Assembly (NCBI RefSeq): GCF_009765975.1
Contig: NZ_LMUJ01000024.1
Coordinates: 21,535-56,327, forward strand
Reading direction: 5' to 3'
DNA: 34,793 nt
Source: Acidisphaera sp. S103
Lineage (GTDB): Bacteria; Pseudomonadota; Alphaproteobacteria; Acetobacterales; Acetobacteraceae
Part shown: one piece after another, positions 1 to 8,668 of the stretch
How positions within the stretch are numbered: the stretch's first letter is position 1
Layout of the letters: each line of letters opens with the position of its first letter
Program-made: the position numbers and the translations under genes
Notes under the pieces: generated by a model
Seen by the model: only the letters and a program-made list of their open reading frames with translations
Told to the model about the DNA's origin: nothing
The model's database searches: none

Positions 1-278
1 CACTGTCGGAACGCACGGCGGAGCAACTTCGTACCGATGCGCGCTATGCTGGCTACCTGCATCGGCAGCAGGCCGAGGTTCGGCTGAGCCGGCGGGAGGA
101 TAGTGTGGACCTGGAGGGCATTACGTTCGAAGACATCGGTGGCCTGTCCACGGAAATCCGCGAGAAGCTGAACCACGCCCGTCCGGAATCTCTTGGTGTA
201 GCCGCCCGCATCCAAGGCATGACACCAGCGGCACTTGCGTCTATCGCCGCCTTTGTCCGTAAACGCACGGCGGCATAG
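1..278 (+). CDS. mnmG: tRNA uridine-5-carboxymethylaminomethyl modification enzyme MnmG, C-terminal part (partial)
   Basis: Only the last 91 codons are inside the window; the first complete codon is at base 3 and the stop is TAG at 276-278. MnmG (GidA) is an FAD protein that works with MnmE to modify the wobble uridine of certain tRNAs. The visible part is its C-terminal helical domain, which contacts MnmE and tRNA. It is recognised by YAGYLHRQQ near the left edge, then GGLSTEI and REKLNHARPESLG, and the family-typical ending IQGMTPAAL. The likely mutS start lies 7 bases after the stop, so the two are probably co-transcribed. MnmG is usually followed by rsmG and parAB, which are not seen here. 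Confidence 0.88.
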   Translation, partial: LSERTAEQLRTDARYAGYLHRQQAEVRLSRREDSVDLEGITFEDIGGLSTEIREKLNHARPESLGVAARIQGMTPAALASIAAFVRKRTAA

Positions 279-285
279 CGAGACA

Positions 286-2928
286 GTGGACAGCGTCAGC
301 AACAGCCTGGCCCCTACGCCGTCGGCCGCAGGGGCGACGCCAGCGATGGCACAATGGTTCGCGTGCAAGGCCGAACAGCCCGACGCACTGCTTTTCTTCC
401 GGATGGGCGACTTCTATGAACTGTTTTTTGCTGACGCCGAAGCCGCGGCATCGGCGCTCGATATCGCACTGTCCCATCGTGGGGAGCACGCCGGCACGCC
501 CATTCCGATGTGCGGCGTCCCGCATCATGCGTCGGAAATCTATCTTGCCCGCCTGATCCGGCGCGGCTTTCGCGTGGCCATCGTCGAGCAGATGGAGGAT
601 CCGAAGGCTCGAACAGGGAAGCTGCCGATCAAACGCGAGGTCGTCCGGGTCATTACGCCCGGCACGATCACGGAAGAATCTCTGCTGGAGGCCGGTCGGC
701 CTAACCTGCTGATGAGCCTGACCTGGGACCGGGACGGACTTGGTGCCGCCTGGGTCGATGTCTCCACCGGACTTTTCGAAACCACGGCACTGGGAACATC
801 GGAGCTTCCGGCACTGCTCGGGCGCTTGGAACCGGTGGAGGTTTTGGCGCCCCAGTCACTCGATCTTGGTGATTGGGCGGCCAATCGGTCCCCCGAGGTG
901 GTGCCGTCGACACCGCTTATCGCACGCCGCCGATTGGCTGAAACGTTTGGCACTGCCAGCCTGGATGCGTTCGGCACTTTCACCGATGGCGAGGCGGTCG
1001 CCGCGGCCATGGCGGTGGACTACATCCGAAGCACCCAGTCAGGCGCCCTGCCCCGCCTTGGCCGCCCGGAACCACGGGGGCAGTCCGGCGCGCTTTTGAT
1101 GGATGCGGCGACGCGGGCGAGCCTGGAGATACAGAAAACACGGGACGGCGGCAGCCAGCACACGCTTTTCGCAGCGGTGCAGCGTACTTTGACCGCGGCG
1201 GGCGCGCGACTGCTGGCGACGTGGCTCTCGGCACCGCTGACAGATCGGACCGCCATCACCGGGCGCCAGGACGCATGGTCGTGGTGCGTCGCGAGTCCCG
1301 AAGCGACCGATCGGCTGCGTGCGATCCTGCGAACTGTGCCGGATATGGCGAGGTCGCTGAGCCGCTTGTCGCTGAACCGGGGGACGCCGCGCGACCTCGT
1401 CGCCATTCGGGATGGACTGAACGCGGCGTTTGGCGGGGCAGAGATTCTGGAAGGGCCTCTTCCCGCTGCTCTTGCTGACGCGAGGTCCGCGATCCCCTCC
1501 GATTCCGCCCTGGCAGACGAATTGGCCCGAGCATTAGCTGATCCGGTGCCGGCTCGTCTCGAAGATGGTGGCGCGATCCGAACTGGTTTCGATGGGGAAC
1601 TCGACGCGCATCGGACCCTGCGTGACGAAAGCCGCCAGGTCATTGCCAAACTGCAACTCGATTTCGCTCAGCGCTTCGGTGTCGCCAGCCTCAAGATCAA
1701 ACATCACGCACAGCTTGGCTACATCATAGAGGCACCGTCCGTGGCGGTGGAGAAACTGCGGGGCTTTCCAGAACTGACGCTGCGGCAGGGAATGGCGAAC
1801 GGCGCACGGTTTACCACGCCCGAATTGTCCGAACTGGATCAACGGATTCGAGAGGCAGCGGAGAAAGCGACTGCGCGAGAGCGCCTGGTGTTCGCCCATC
1901 TGGTTCGAGGCGTCCTGGCACAGGCGGACGAACTGGCGGCCTGTGCGGAAGCGATGGCCTATCTGGACGCAACACAATCCGCGGCAAGGCTGGCGCAAAG
2001 CGGCACCTGGGTAAGGCCCACTCTGACCGACACGAATGAGTTCCGTATCGAATCCGGGCGGCATCCGGTGGTGGAAAGCGCACTCGCCAGCCACGCGGCA
2101 TTCGTGCCAAACCGCTGCGATCTTTCCCCCGATCAGCGGGTCATGTTGCTGACCGGCCCGAACATGGCTGGAAAATCTACCTTTCTACGCCAAAATGCGC
2201 TGTTCGTCGTGCTGGCCCAGGCCGGATTGCCACTGCCAGCCGAGACGGCGGTGTTGGGCATCGTGGACCGGTTGTTCAGCCGGGTTGGGGCCTCTGACGA
2301 TCTGGCGCGCGGCCGTTCGACCTTCATGGTTGAGATGACGGAGACCGCGGCGATCCTGCATCAGGCGGGACCAAAATCGCTTGTTGTTGTCGATGAAATC
2401 GGACGCGGTACCTCAACCCTGGATGGACTGGCCATCGCCTGGGCGGTTTTGGAGGCTTTGCACTCCGCCATACGGTGCCGCACTATTTTCGCCACACATT
2501 TCCATGAACTTGCGGAACTGGCGGATCGCCTGCCACGGCTGAAGCCGCATACGATGCGGGTCAAGGAATGGAAGGGTACTGTGGTGTTTCTGCATGAAGT
2601 CGCCGAGGGTGCCGCCGGACGTTCCTGGGGCGTACATGTCGCGGAACTTGCCGGCGTCCCAGCGCAAGTGGTCCGCAGGGCCGCATCGCTGATGGCGGCC
2701 ATGGAAAAGCATGGCGGACCACTCGGCAAGTCGGCATCACTGCAGGCGTTACCGTTATTCGCCGTGACGACGGAGCAAGAGGAACCACCGCCGCCCCCTG
2801 ATGAATTCGCCCCGGTGCGTGACGCTTTGAATGAGATAAATCCCGACAACATGTCGCCTAAACAGGCGCTCGACGCCTTATATCGTCTTAAGACGCTTGT
2901 GGCGGGTTGCGCGGACGGGGCCACATAG
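286..2928 (+). CDS. mutS: DNA mismatch repair protein MutS
   Basis: 880 aa. MutS binds mismatches and small loops and recruits MutL in an ATP-dependent way. The mismatch-reading motif F-Y-E is at residues 43-45 inside RMGDFYELF, just after the N-terminal TPAMAQWF segment that matches the family start. The C-terminal ATPase has the Walker A motif GPNMAGKS at 624-631, followed by the Walker B stretch VVVDEIGRGTS and an ATHFHEL segment. Length is close to the roughly 850 residues usual for the family. The GTG at 286 was chosen because it leaves room for the conserved N-terminus and follows the mnmG stop by 7 bases. ATG 346 would cut off the residues before MAQWF, and the open frame extends to a TTG at 235 that overlaps mnmG. 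The next gene is glnD, 13 bases away, so an operon is likely. Confidence 0.95.
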   Translation: MDSVSNSLAPTPSAAGATPAMAQWFACKAEQPDALLFFRMGDFYELFFADAEAAASALDIALSHRGEHAGTPIPMCGVPHHASEIYLARLIRRGFRVAIVEQMEDPKARTGKLPIKREVVRVITPGTITEESLLEAGRPNLLMSLTWDRDGLGAAWVDVSTGLFETTALGTSELPALLGRLEPVEVLAPQSLDLGDWAANRSPEVVPSTPLIARRRLAETFGTASLDAFGTFTDGEAVAAAMAVDYIRSTQSGALPRLGRPEPRGQSGALLMDAATRASLEIQKTRDGGSQHTLFAAVQRTLTAAGARLLATWLSAPLTDRTAITGRQDAWSWCVASPEATDRLRAILRTVPDMARSLSRLSLNRGTPRDLVAIRDGLNAAFGGAEILEGPLPAALADARSAIPSDSALADELARALADPVPARLEDGGAIRTGFDGELDAHRTLRDESRQVIAKLQLDFAQRFGVASLKIKHHAQLGYIIEAPSVAVEKLRGFPELTLRQGMANGARFTTPELSELDQRIREAAEKATARERLVFAHLVRGVLAQADELAACAEAMAYLDATQSAARLAQSGTWVRPTLTDTNEFRIESGRHPVVESALASHAAFVPNRCDLSPDQRVMLLTGPNMAGKSTFLRQNALFVVLAQAGLPLPAETAVLGIVDRLFSRVGASDDLARGRSTFMVEMTETAAILHQAGPKSLVVVDEIGRGTSTLDGLAIAWAVLEALHSAIRCRTIFATHFHELAELADRLPRLKPHTMRVKEWKGTVVFLHEVAEGAAGRSWGVHVAELAGVPAQVVRRAASLMAAMEKHGGPLGKSASLQALPLFAVTTEQEEPPPPPDEFAPVRDALNEINPDNMSPKQALDALYRLKTLVAGCADGAT

Positions 2929-2941
2929 TACCATCTATACG

Positions 2942-5758
2942 ATGTTAACTCCCATTCCCTTGCCGCGTGCCCCCGAAGCTGCGGCCTCATTGCTCTCGGA
3001 CGCCCTTGCTGGCATCGCCGAGGAGAGCGGCACGATTTCCCGAGAAGCCGCCGTCGGCGCTTTCCGGCGGCATTTGGCTCGTATCCAGTCTTATGTGCAG
3101 CACGCTTTTGAACACGAGCAGATCACCGGTCTCCAGGCCGCCCGACTTCTCGGTGCGTTGATCGACGGTGTGGTCGCGGCGCTATTCGAGCATAGTACAA
3201 CCCAGACCGACCTGGGGTTTGTCGAGAATCTGAGCGTCGCCGCGACCGGCGGTTACGGTCGTGGTGTGCTGGCACCATTCAGCGATATCGACCTGCTGTT
3301 CCTGACCGCCGAGGATCCGACGCCGGAGACGCTGCGCGTCGTGGAATACATGTTGTATTTCCTGTGGGATCTGGGGCTGAAAGTCGGACACGCGACACGT
3401 TCGATCGGCGACTGTCTGATCGAGGGTGGCAAGGACACGACGATCCGGACGGCACTGCTCGATGCGAGATTTCTCACTGGTAACAAAACGCTGTTTGGCG
3501 ACTTTCATCGCCGTTTCCGGGCCGCCTGCAAGGAAGCAGGAGCGGCCGAATACATCGCGGCAAAACAGGCCGAACGCGCGCTGCGTCATCGGCGCTATGG
3601 CGAAAGTCCGTTCGTTGTCGAGCCGAATGTAAAGGAAGGCCGGGGCGGCCTACGCGATCTGCAAACCTTGTACTGGATCGCACGCTACGTCTTCGACACC
3701 CAGACAATGGGCGAATTGGCTGATCTCGGCGGCATCCTGACGCAGCAGGAAGCCCGGCATGGACGACGGGCGTGGGAGTTTCTTTGGACCGTCCGATTCC
3801 ACCTTCATTACGTGGCGGGCCGAGCCGAGGAACGGCTGACGTTTGATTTGCAGCCGGTTGTCGGGGCGCGGATGGGCTACACGCGCCATGGCCGCCAGGA
3901 TGGCGTGGAGCGCTTCATGCGCCACTACTTCCTGACCGCGCGGGAAATCGCCCGTCTGACGCGAATCCTGGAGCCGGCGATCTTGCGATCGGCGCTCGGC
4001 CCTCCCGCTCTCGAGGCTGAGACTGACAACGCGCTGCTGTCTGCCGGTTTTGTGCTGGCGGAAGGCCAGTTATTGCCGATTGCTGGACGCGATTTCGATG
4101 CTGAACCGATCCAGATGTTGCGTATCCTGCAGGTCGCACGCGATCGGGGGCTGGAACTTCACCCTCTCGCCATACGTTCTTTTATCCAAAACGAGCGCCG
4201 GGCGGTTTCGCTTCGCGGGGACTTGAAGGCGGCCGCGATCTTCATGGATTTGCTGTGCGGCAAGGAGCCGGATCGTCATCGGCCCGGCGGACCGCATCCC
4301 GACGGCGCTCGATGGCTTGGTATTCTCAACGAGACAGGTTTTTTCGGCCGCTATTTGCCCGATTGGGCTCGCATCGTCGGCCAGATGCAGTTCGATACCT
4401 ATCATATATTCACCGTGGATGAGCACACCATCGAGGCGGTGCGCGTACTCAATAAACTGGAACGAGGAGAGCTCGCCGAGGTCGCTCCGATCGCTTCGGA
4501 GCTGGTGGACAACGTCCAATCGCGGCGTTCGCTGTATCTCGCGATGTTGCTGCACGATATCGCTAAAGGTCGTGGAGGCGATCACTCCGCACTTGGCGCT
4601 GAAGTCGCTCTGGAAGTTGGACCGGCCCTGGGTATGACCGACGAAGAAACCGAGACCGTCTCCTGGCTGGTTCTTCACCACCTGTTGATGAGTGCTACGG
4701 CCTTCAAGCGCGACATCGACGATCCAAAAACGATCCTGGACCTGGCCGACACGATCCAGTCACCTGAACGTTTGCGATTGCTGTTGATCCTGACGGTCGC
4801 TGATATGCGCGCGGTCTCCAGCAAAGTTTGGAACGGTTGGAAGGCGACTCTGCTGCGGGAACTTTATTCGCGTGTCGCGGAGGTGTTGGCGGGGGGCCTG
4901 GCCACCACCGAACGAGATGTGCGCGTCGCGCGGGCGAAGCAGGCCGTGGAGGCGCTGTTAATTGACTGGGCTCCGGAGGAGATCGAACACTTTGCCGGAC
5001 TTGGGTACGCTGGGTATTGGCTGTCATTCGACCCGGAAACGCATGCACGCCACGCAAGGCTGATTCGTGACGCCGAGCACCGAAAATCACCGCTGACCGT
5101 CGATACACAACCACTGCCGGCGCGAGCCGTTACGGAAGTAACAGTCTATTGTGCTGACTACGCCGGATTGTTCAGCAAGATTTCCGGAGCGCTGGCAGTC
5201 GCCGGTGCCTCTATCGTAGATGCACGCATCCATACGATGACGAATGGCATGGCGTTGGATACGTTTTGGATTCAGGACACGGCTGGCGGGACTTTCGATG
5301 CACCGCACAGATTGGCCCGCCTGTCGGTCTTGATCGAGCAAGCTCTGTCGGGCCGGTTGAGACTGTCGACGGAAATTCGCCGTGTTTCAAAGGTTCTGCT
5401 TGGCCGACGGATGCAGGCGATACATGTTCCCCCGCGCGTGGTTATCGACAACCGTGCCTCCAATACCCACACAGTGCTTGAGGTCAACGGTCGGGATCGC
5501 CCCGGCTTGCTACACGATGTCACCGCCGCGATCAGCGATCAGGGACTGCAAATCGCATCGGCTCATGTGACGACCTACGGGGTCCGGGCCGTGGATGTGT
5601 TCTACGTTAAGGACGTGTTCGGCCTGAAGATCGAGAACGAACGGAAACTGCAACCACTCCGGAAGGCGCTGCTTCTGGCGTTGAACAATCCCGACGATGT
5701 GACGCCGCCCGTCACCGTGCCGCCGGTCAGGAAGCTTAAGCGAGCCGCATCAGCATAA
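2942..5758 (+). CDS. glnD: Bifunctional [protein-PII] uridylyltransferase/uridylyl-removing enzyme GlnD
   Basis: 938 aa. GlnD is the cytosolic nitrogen sensor: it uridylylates PII proteins when glutamine is low and removes UMP when it is high. The nucleotidyltransferase signature GGYGRG is at 103-108 and the metal-binding SDID at 114-117. The uridylyl-removing HD domain has its metal-binding pair H538-D539 in LLHDIAKGRGGDHS. Two ACT glutamine-sensing domains lie at about 730-805 and 842-915 (NGRDRPGLLHDV marks the second). All four modules are present, so both activities should be intact. The ATG at 2942 gives the normal N-terminus; the frame stays open further upstream into mutS. No glnB or glnK gene lies in the window. 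Confidence 0.95.
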   Translation: MLTPIPLPRAPEAAASLLSDALAGIAEESGTISREAAVGAFRRHLARIQSYVQHAFEHEQITGLQAARLLGALIDGVVAALFEHSTTQTDLGFVENLSVAATGGYGRGVLAPFSDIDLLFLTAEDPTPETLRVVEYMLYFLWDLGLKVGHATRSIGDCLIEGGKDTTIRTALLDARFLTGNKTLFGDFHRRFRAACKEAGAAEYIAAKQAERALRHRRYGESPFVVEPNVKEGRGGLRDLQTLYWIARYVFDTQTMGELADLGGILTQQEARHGRRAWEFLWTVRFHLHYVAGRAEERLTFDLQPVVGARMGYTRHGRQDGVERFMRHYFLTAREIARLTRILEPAILRSALGPPALEAETDNALLSAGFVLAEGQLLPIAGRDFDAEPIQMLRILQVARDRGLELHPLAIRSFIQNERRAVSLRGDLKAAAIFMDLLCGKEPDRHRPGGPHPDGARWLGILNETGFFGRYLPDWARIVGQMQFDTYHIFTVDEHTIEAVRVLNKLERGELAEVAPIASELVDNVQSRRSLYLAMLLHDIAKGRGGDHSALGAEVALEVGPALGMTDEETETVSWLVLHHLLMSATAFKRDIDDPKTILDLADTIQSPERLRLLLILTVADMRAVSSKVWNGWKATLLRELYSRVAEVLAGGLATTERDVRVARAKQAVEALLIDWAPEEIEHFAGLGYAGYWLSFDPETHARHARLIRDAEHRKSPLTVDTQPLPARAVTEVTVYCADYAGLFSKISGALAVAGASIVDARIHTMTNGMALDTFWIQDTAGGTFDAPHRLARLSVLIEQALSGRLRLSTEIRRVSKVLLGRRMQAIHVPPRVVIDNRASNTHTVLEVNGRDRPGLLHDVTAAISDQGLQIASAHVTTYGVRAVDVFYVKDVFGLKIENERKLQPLRKALLLALNNPDDVTPPVTVPPVRKLKRAASA

Positions 5759-5769
5759 AGGCGCTGGCC

Positions 5770-5859
5770 ATGTCGAACGCGGTCCTCATTGGACAACCAA
5801 GACGTGTTCCGCCTGGCGTGGTCGAAGGATTGATCCGACTGAGGACGCCTGGGGATTGA
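5770..5859 (+). CDS. Possible 29-aa small ORF upstream of the M23 gene
   Basis: A 29-codon ATG-to-TGA frame fills almost the whole gap between glnD and the M23-family gene. An AAAGG at 5757-5761 lies 8 bases before its ATG, a reasonable ribosome-binding distance. Its TGA (5857-5859) overlaps the M23 start ATG (5859-5861) as TGATG, an arrangement that favours coupled translation. The peptide is basic with several prolines, and no family is recognised. It could be a real small protein, a leader whose translation feeds the next gene, or chance. The evidence is position and signals only. Confidence 0.3.
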   Translation: MSNAVLIGQPRRVPPGVVEGLIRLRTPGD

Positions 5860-6437
5860 TGAGGTCGGCAGTTTATCACCCGTGGATGCGATGTGGTGCC
5901 GTGATGCTCGCCCTTATGGCGATGCCCGATTTATCACAGGCGGTGGCATCTCATGTGCCAACCAATGCGGTTTTACTGCCGCCGGTCACACCGGCTTGCG
6001 TTTCGTCACCATTTGGACCTCGTATTATGCCGGGCAGGCCGTTAGCCGGCACGTTCCATGGTGGCATCGACATACCCGTACCAATCGGCAGCCCGGTGAG
6101 AACTGTCGCCCCGGGAACTATCATCCGGATTCACCGAAGGGGAGTCGGAGGCCTTGAGATGCTGATCCAGCACGACGGGTTCATCGGCGTTTACAGCCAT
6201 CTGGGATTAATCGCGCCTGCGCTGGCAGAGGGTCGGAGAGCAGTCCACGGCGGTGAGAGGATCGCTACGGTTGGCCGCTCCGGCCTCACTTATGGTGCGC
6301 ATTTATATTTTGGAATGATCGTCAACGGCCGTCCGGTCGATCCCGCAAGCTATCTCAATGTTGTCCCTTGTGGTGCGGATACGCAAACCGGCCAGAACGC
6401 TCGTGTTCGCTCCACGCGGGTGTTGTCTGGACACTGA
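5859..6437 (+). CDS. Exported M23-family (LytM-type) peptidase-like protein
   Basis: 192 aa. M23 proteins are zinc endopeptidases that cut peptidoglycan cross-bridges, or degenerate relatives that activate amidases. The N-terminus has a basic start and a hydrophobic stretch ending near SQAVA, which fits a signal peptide and periplasmic location. The LytM fold is clear: HGGID with zinc ligands H67 and D71, YSHLG with H114, and GLTYGAHLYFGM near the end. The usual last motif is HLHF; here the second histidine, normally the third zinc ligand, is Y150. Activity may therefore be lost or altered. The ATG at 5859 overlaps the stop of the small upstream frame and gives a good signal peptide. The stop is 9 bases from the convergent hemY stop. 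Confidence 0.85.
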   Translation: MRSAVYHPWMRCGAVMLALMAMPDLSQAVASHVPTNAVLLPPVTPACVSSPFGPRIMPGRPLAGTFHGGIDIPVPIGSPVRTVAPGTIIRIHRRGVGGLEMLIQHDGFIGVYSHLGLIAPALAEGRRAVHGGERIATVGRSGLTYGAHLYFGMIVNGRPVDPASYLNVVPCGADTQTGQNARVRSTRVLSGH

Positions 6438-6446
6438 TCCAATAAG

Positions 6447-7727
6447 TCAGACGGTGACGACGGACAGGCCAGATGTTCGCACGGCACTCGACCATTGGAT
6501 TGTTCCGATGCCGCCGCAGACATCGCATTTGGGATGCCACATCGCATGATCTGTGCGGCAGGTCGTGCATTGCCAGTGTGGGTCGGGTTCGGCGGTCGCT
6601 GCTCGGCGAAGCGCGTCGCGCTGGGCAAGCCGGCCGGCTTCGGTATCGCCATACTCCTGTTCCTCGATTTCAGCGAGGAGCAGGCACAGGCGCTGCTGTT
6701 TCAACCCTTCCTTCTCCGCGGTTTCGAGCTGATGACGGGCTTCACCTGTCAATCCGGCATCTAGGGCGACCCGCGCCAGAAGCAGCCGGCTCTCGGGGTG
6801 GGTGGGATTTCCCGCGACCAAGCGCTTGCCGGCCCTGGCGCGCGCCAGTTTATCTGGCTCCAGGGCCAAGGCGAACGCAGCAAGGTCGGGATGTGGCACG
6901 CGTTTCCAGGCATCCGCGATACACGACTGAGCACGTTTTTCATGGCCAGCCGCCCGGAGCCGACTTGCATAGGCCAGCACGGCCGGTGCGAAAGCAGGGT
7001 CCTGCCTCCATGCCTGTTTCGCAAAGGCAAGTGCTCGAGATGGATCGGCCTCAACGGCAGCCGCCGCGATATAATAGGTAGACCGACGCGAGTCGGGTCC
7101 GATCAATTCGAGCGCTTCGGCCCAATTTTCCGTCTGCAATGCCAGTTCGGCTCGCTGCTGCCGGAGCCACGCGGTGCCGGGATGGGCCGCCTCGGCTTGC
7201 TTCGCAATAATCAACGCTTCCGGCCAATCGCGGCGATCGACGGCTTGACGCAATAGGCCACGGAGTCCCAGAAAACTGGCATCCTTCTGTTTTGTAAGGG
7301 CGCGAAAGGCTTCCTCCGCCTCATCCTCTCGCCCGGACAATCGGGCTGCCTCAGCGACCAGCAGCAATGTCTGGGGCGAATCGCCCAGAAGATGACGGCC
7401 TCGCCTGGCTTCTTTGCGGGCGATCGCCGGCTCACCCGCCGCCAGAGCGATGAGGACTCGGGTTACCGTTCTTTCGCCCAAGGCAAGGCGATGCCGACGG
7501 CGCCAACCAGCACCTGCACGGGGAACCGCCAGTATGCCGCGCACGATACGCAGCAGAATGAGAACCACGACCAACAGAGCGACCAGCATCAGGATCGCGA
7601 TCGGGGTCGAGGTTTCGACCGTGTAGGCTCCGATCGAAGCGACGACGTGCCCCGGAATCCCAGCCAACAGCCACGCCGCTGCCATGGTGACGCAGCCGAC
7701 CAGAACGAAAAGAATAACCTTAAGCAT
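6447..7727 (-). CDS. hemY: HemY-like TPR membrane protein with C-terminal zinc ribbon
   Basis: 426 aa. This is the proteobacterial HemY of haem operons, not the protoporphyrinogen oxidase of the same name; its exact function is unsettled. Two hydrophobic segments at about residues 4-23 and 42-68 anchor it in the inner membrane, followed by helical tetratricopeptide-like repeats (for example EALELIGPDSRR, AKQAWRQDPAFAPA). The end carries a rubredoxin-like zinc site, C387-x2-C390 and C401-x2-C404, between W385 and TIQW, resembling the tail of LapB. The ATG at 7727 shares a base with the stop of the upstream mitofilin-like gene (TGATG), so translation is probably coupled; a GTG at 7730 is the alternative start. 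Confidence 0.85.
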   Translation of the reverse strand: MLKVILFVLVGCVTMAAAWLLAGIPGHVVASIGAYTVETSTPIAILMLVALLVVVLILLRIVRGILAVPRAGAGWRRRHRLALGERTVTRVLIALAAGEPAIARKEARRGRHLLGDSPQTLLLVAEAARLSGREDEAEEAFRALTKQKDASFLGLRGLLRQAVDRRDWPEALIIAKQAEAAHPGTAWLRQQRAELALQTENWAEALELIGPDSRRSTYYIAAAAVEADPSRALAFAKQAWRQDPAFAPAVLAYASRLRAAGHEKRAQSCIADAWKRVPHPDLAAFALALEPDKLARARAGKRLVAGNPTHPESRLLLARVALDAGLTGEARHQLETAEKEGLKQQRLCLLLAEIEEQEYGDTEAGRLAQRDALRRAATAEPDPHWQCTTCRTDHAMWHPKCDVCGGIGTIQWSSAVRTSGLSVVTV

Positions 7728-8668
7728 CACGCCTGATCAGCCATGCCGGCCAGCGCAGACCGTGCGCTCAGCAGAGCCTTGGCGTCTGCTAGCCACTTTG
7801 CCATTGCTTGACCGGGCGCTCCTTTCATTGTTTCGATCGCGGTCACCGCGCCTGTGAGGTCACCAGCGTCAAGTGCAGCGCGGGCGTCGCTCAATGCGAC
7901 GGCGGATGGATCACCCACCACGACATCGTCGCCGCGACGGATGGTTATCAGATCTTGCGCCCGTTGCCAGGCGCGGCTGATGAAGGGTGCATCGCTATTA
8001 TCCGCCGGCTTCGCGGCCAGGGAGATTTGTTCATCGTGTGAGAAGCGAAGGCGAAGCTGTGCCTCGGTGGGTGGCGCGGCATGGGCATAGCGCGCGAGCG
8101 CTTCCGGCGCATTCGGCAGATCGCCGATAGGCCGGCCGGACGCGAGCGCGAAGGAAGCTTCTTGCAGCTTTGCAATGCGGTTGAGCCGTTTGGTAACGGC
8201 GTCAAGACTGACAGCGTTCGACTCGACAGCCGAGACCCGGCGGGTCAGCGCATCGAGCTGCTGTTTGGTTGCATCGAGGCCCGTCTGGTCTCGGCCCGAC
8301 AGAGATTCGATCCGGCCTGACAATGTATCCAATCGGCTGGCAAGCTGTGTCTGATCTGCGATTCGTCCGTCGAGAGCGTCAACCCGAGCCGTGATTTTCC
8401 CTAGATCTGTGACGGGCCGATGCTCCAACCGCGTTAGACGTTCATCAATGTCCGCGAGGTGCTGTTCGATCGCGTGGGTTGCCGAGGCATCCCCGACCGA
8501 TTGAGTCGGCATACCGGGGTATTGCCAAAGATAGAAGATAGCGGCGGCGAGTATGAGGAAACCAAGGCCATAGAGCCACGGGACGAGGTCGTATTTTGGC
8601 GAATTCGGCGTCGCCGCGACGGGCTCGGACGGTTCGTCGGGGGGTAACAGAAGCGGTTGGTCAGTCAT
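7727..8668 (-). CDS. Mitofilin-like/HemX-like inner-membrane protein
   Basis: 313 aa. It has a short cytoplasmic tail rich in proline and acidic residues, one membrane segment (about YDLVPWLYGLGFLILAAAIF), then a long coiled-coil region with regular LD/RLD heptad-like repeats and a helical C-terminal domain. This is the layout of alphaproteobacterial mitofilin (Mic60-like) proteins, and it sits between hemD and hemY as those do. Known relatives are linked to membrane shaping and envelope organisation; any role in haem synthesis is inferred from position only. The ATG at 8668 overlaps the hemD stop by four bases (ATGA), and the stop overlaps the hemY start. All three genes therefore look translationally coupled. 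Confidence 0.82.
   Translation of the reverse strand: MTDQPLLLPPDEPSEPVAATPNSPKYDLVPWLYGLGFLILAAAIFYLWQYPGMPTQSVGDASATHAIEQHLADIDERLTRLEHRPVTDLGKITARVDALDGRIADQTQLASRLDTLSGRIESLSGRDQTGLDATKQQLDALTRRVSAVESNAVSLDAVTKRLNRIAKLQEASFALASGRPIGDLPNAPEALARYAHAAPPTEAQLRLRFSHDEQISLAAKPADNSDAPFISRAWQRAQDLITIRRGDDVVVGDPSAVALSDARAALDAGDLTGAVTAIETMKGAPGQAMAKWLADAKALLSARSALAGMADQA

Noticed and set aside
2361..2990. Long minus-strand open frame opposite the end of mutS
   Set aside because: It mirrors the conserved mutS ATPase codons and has typical shadow-frame composition.
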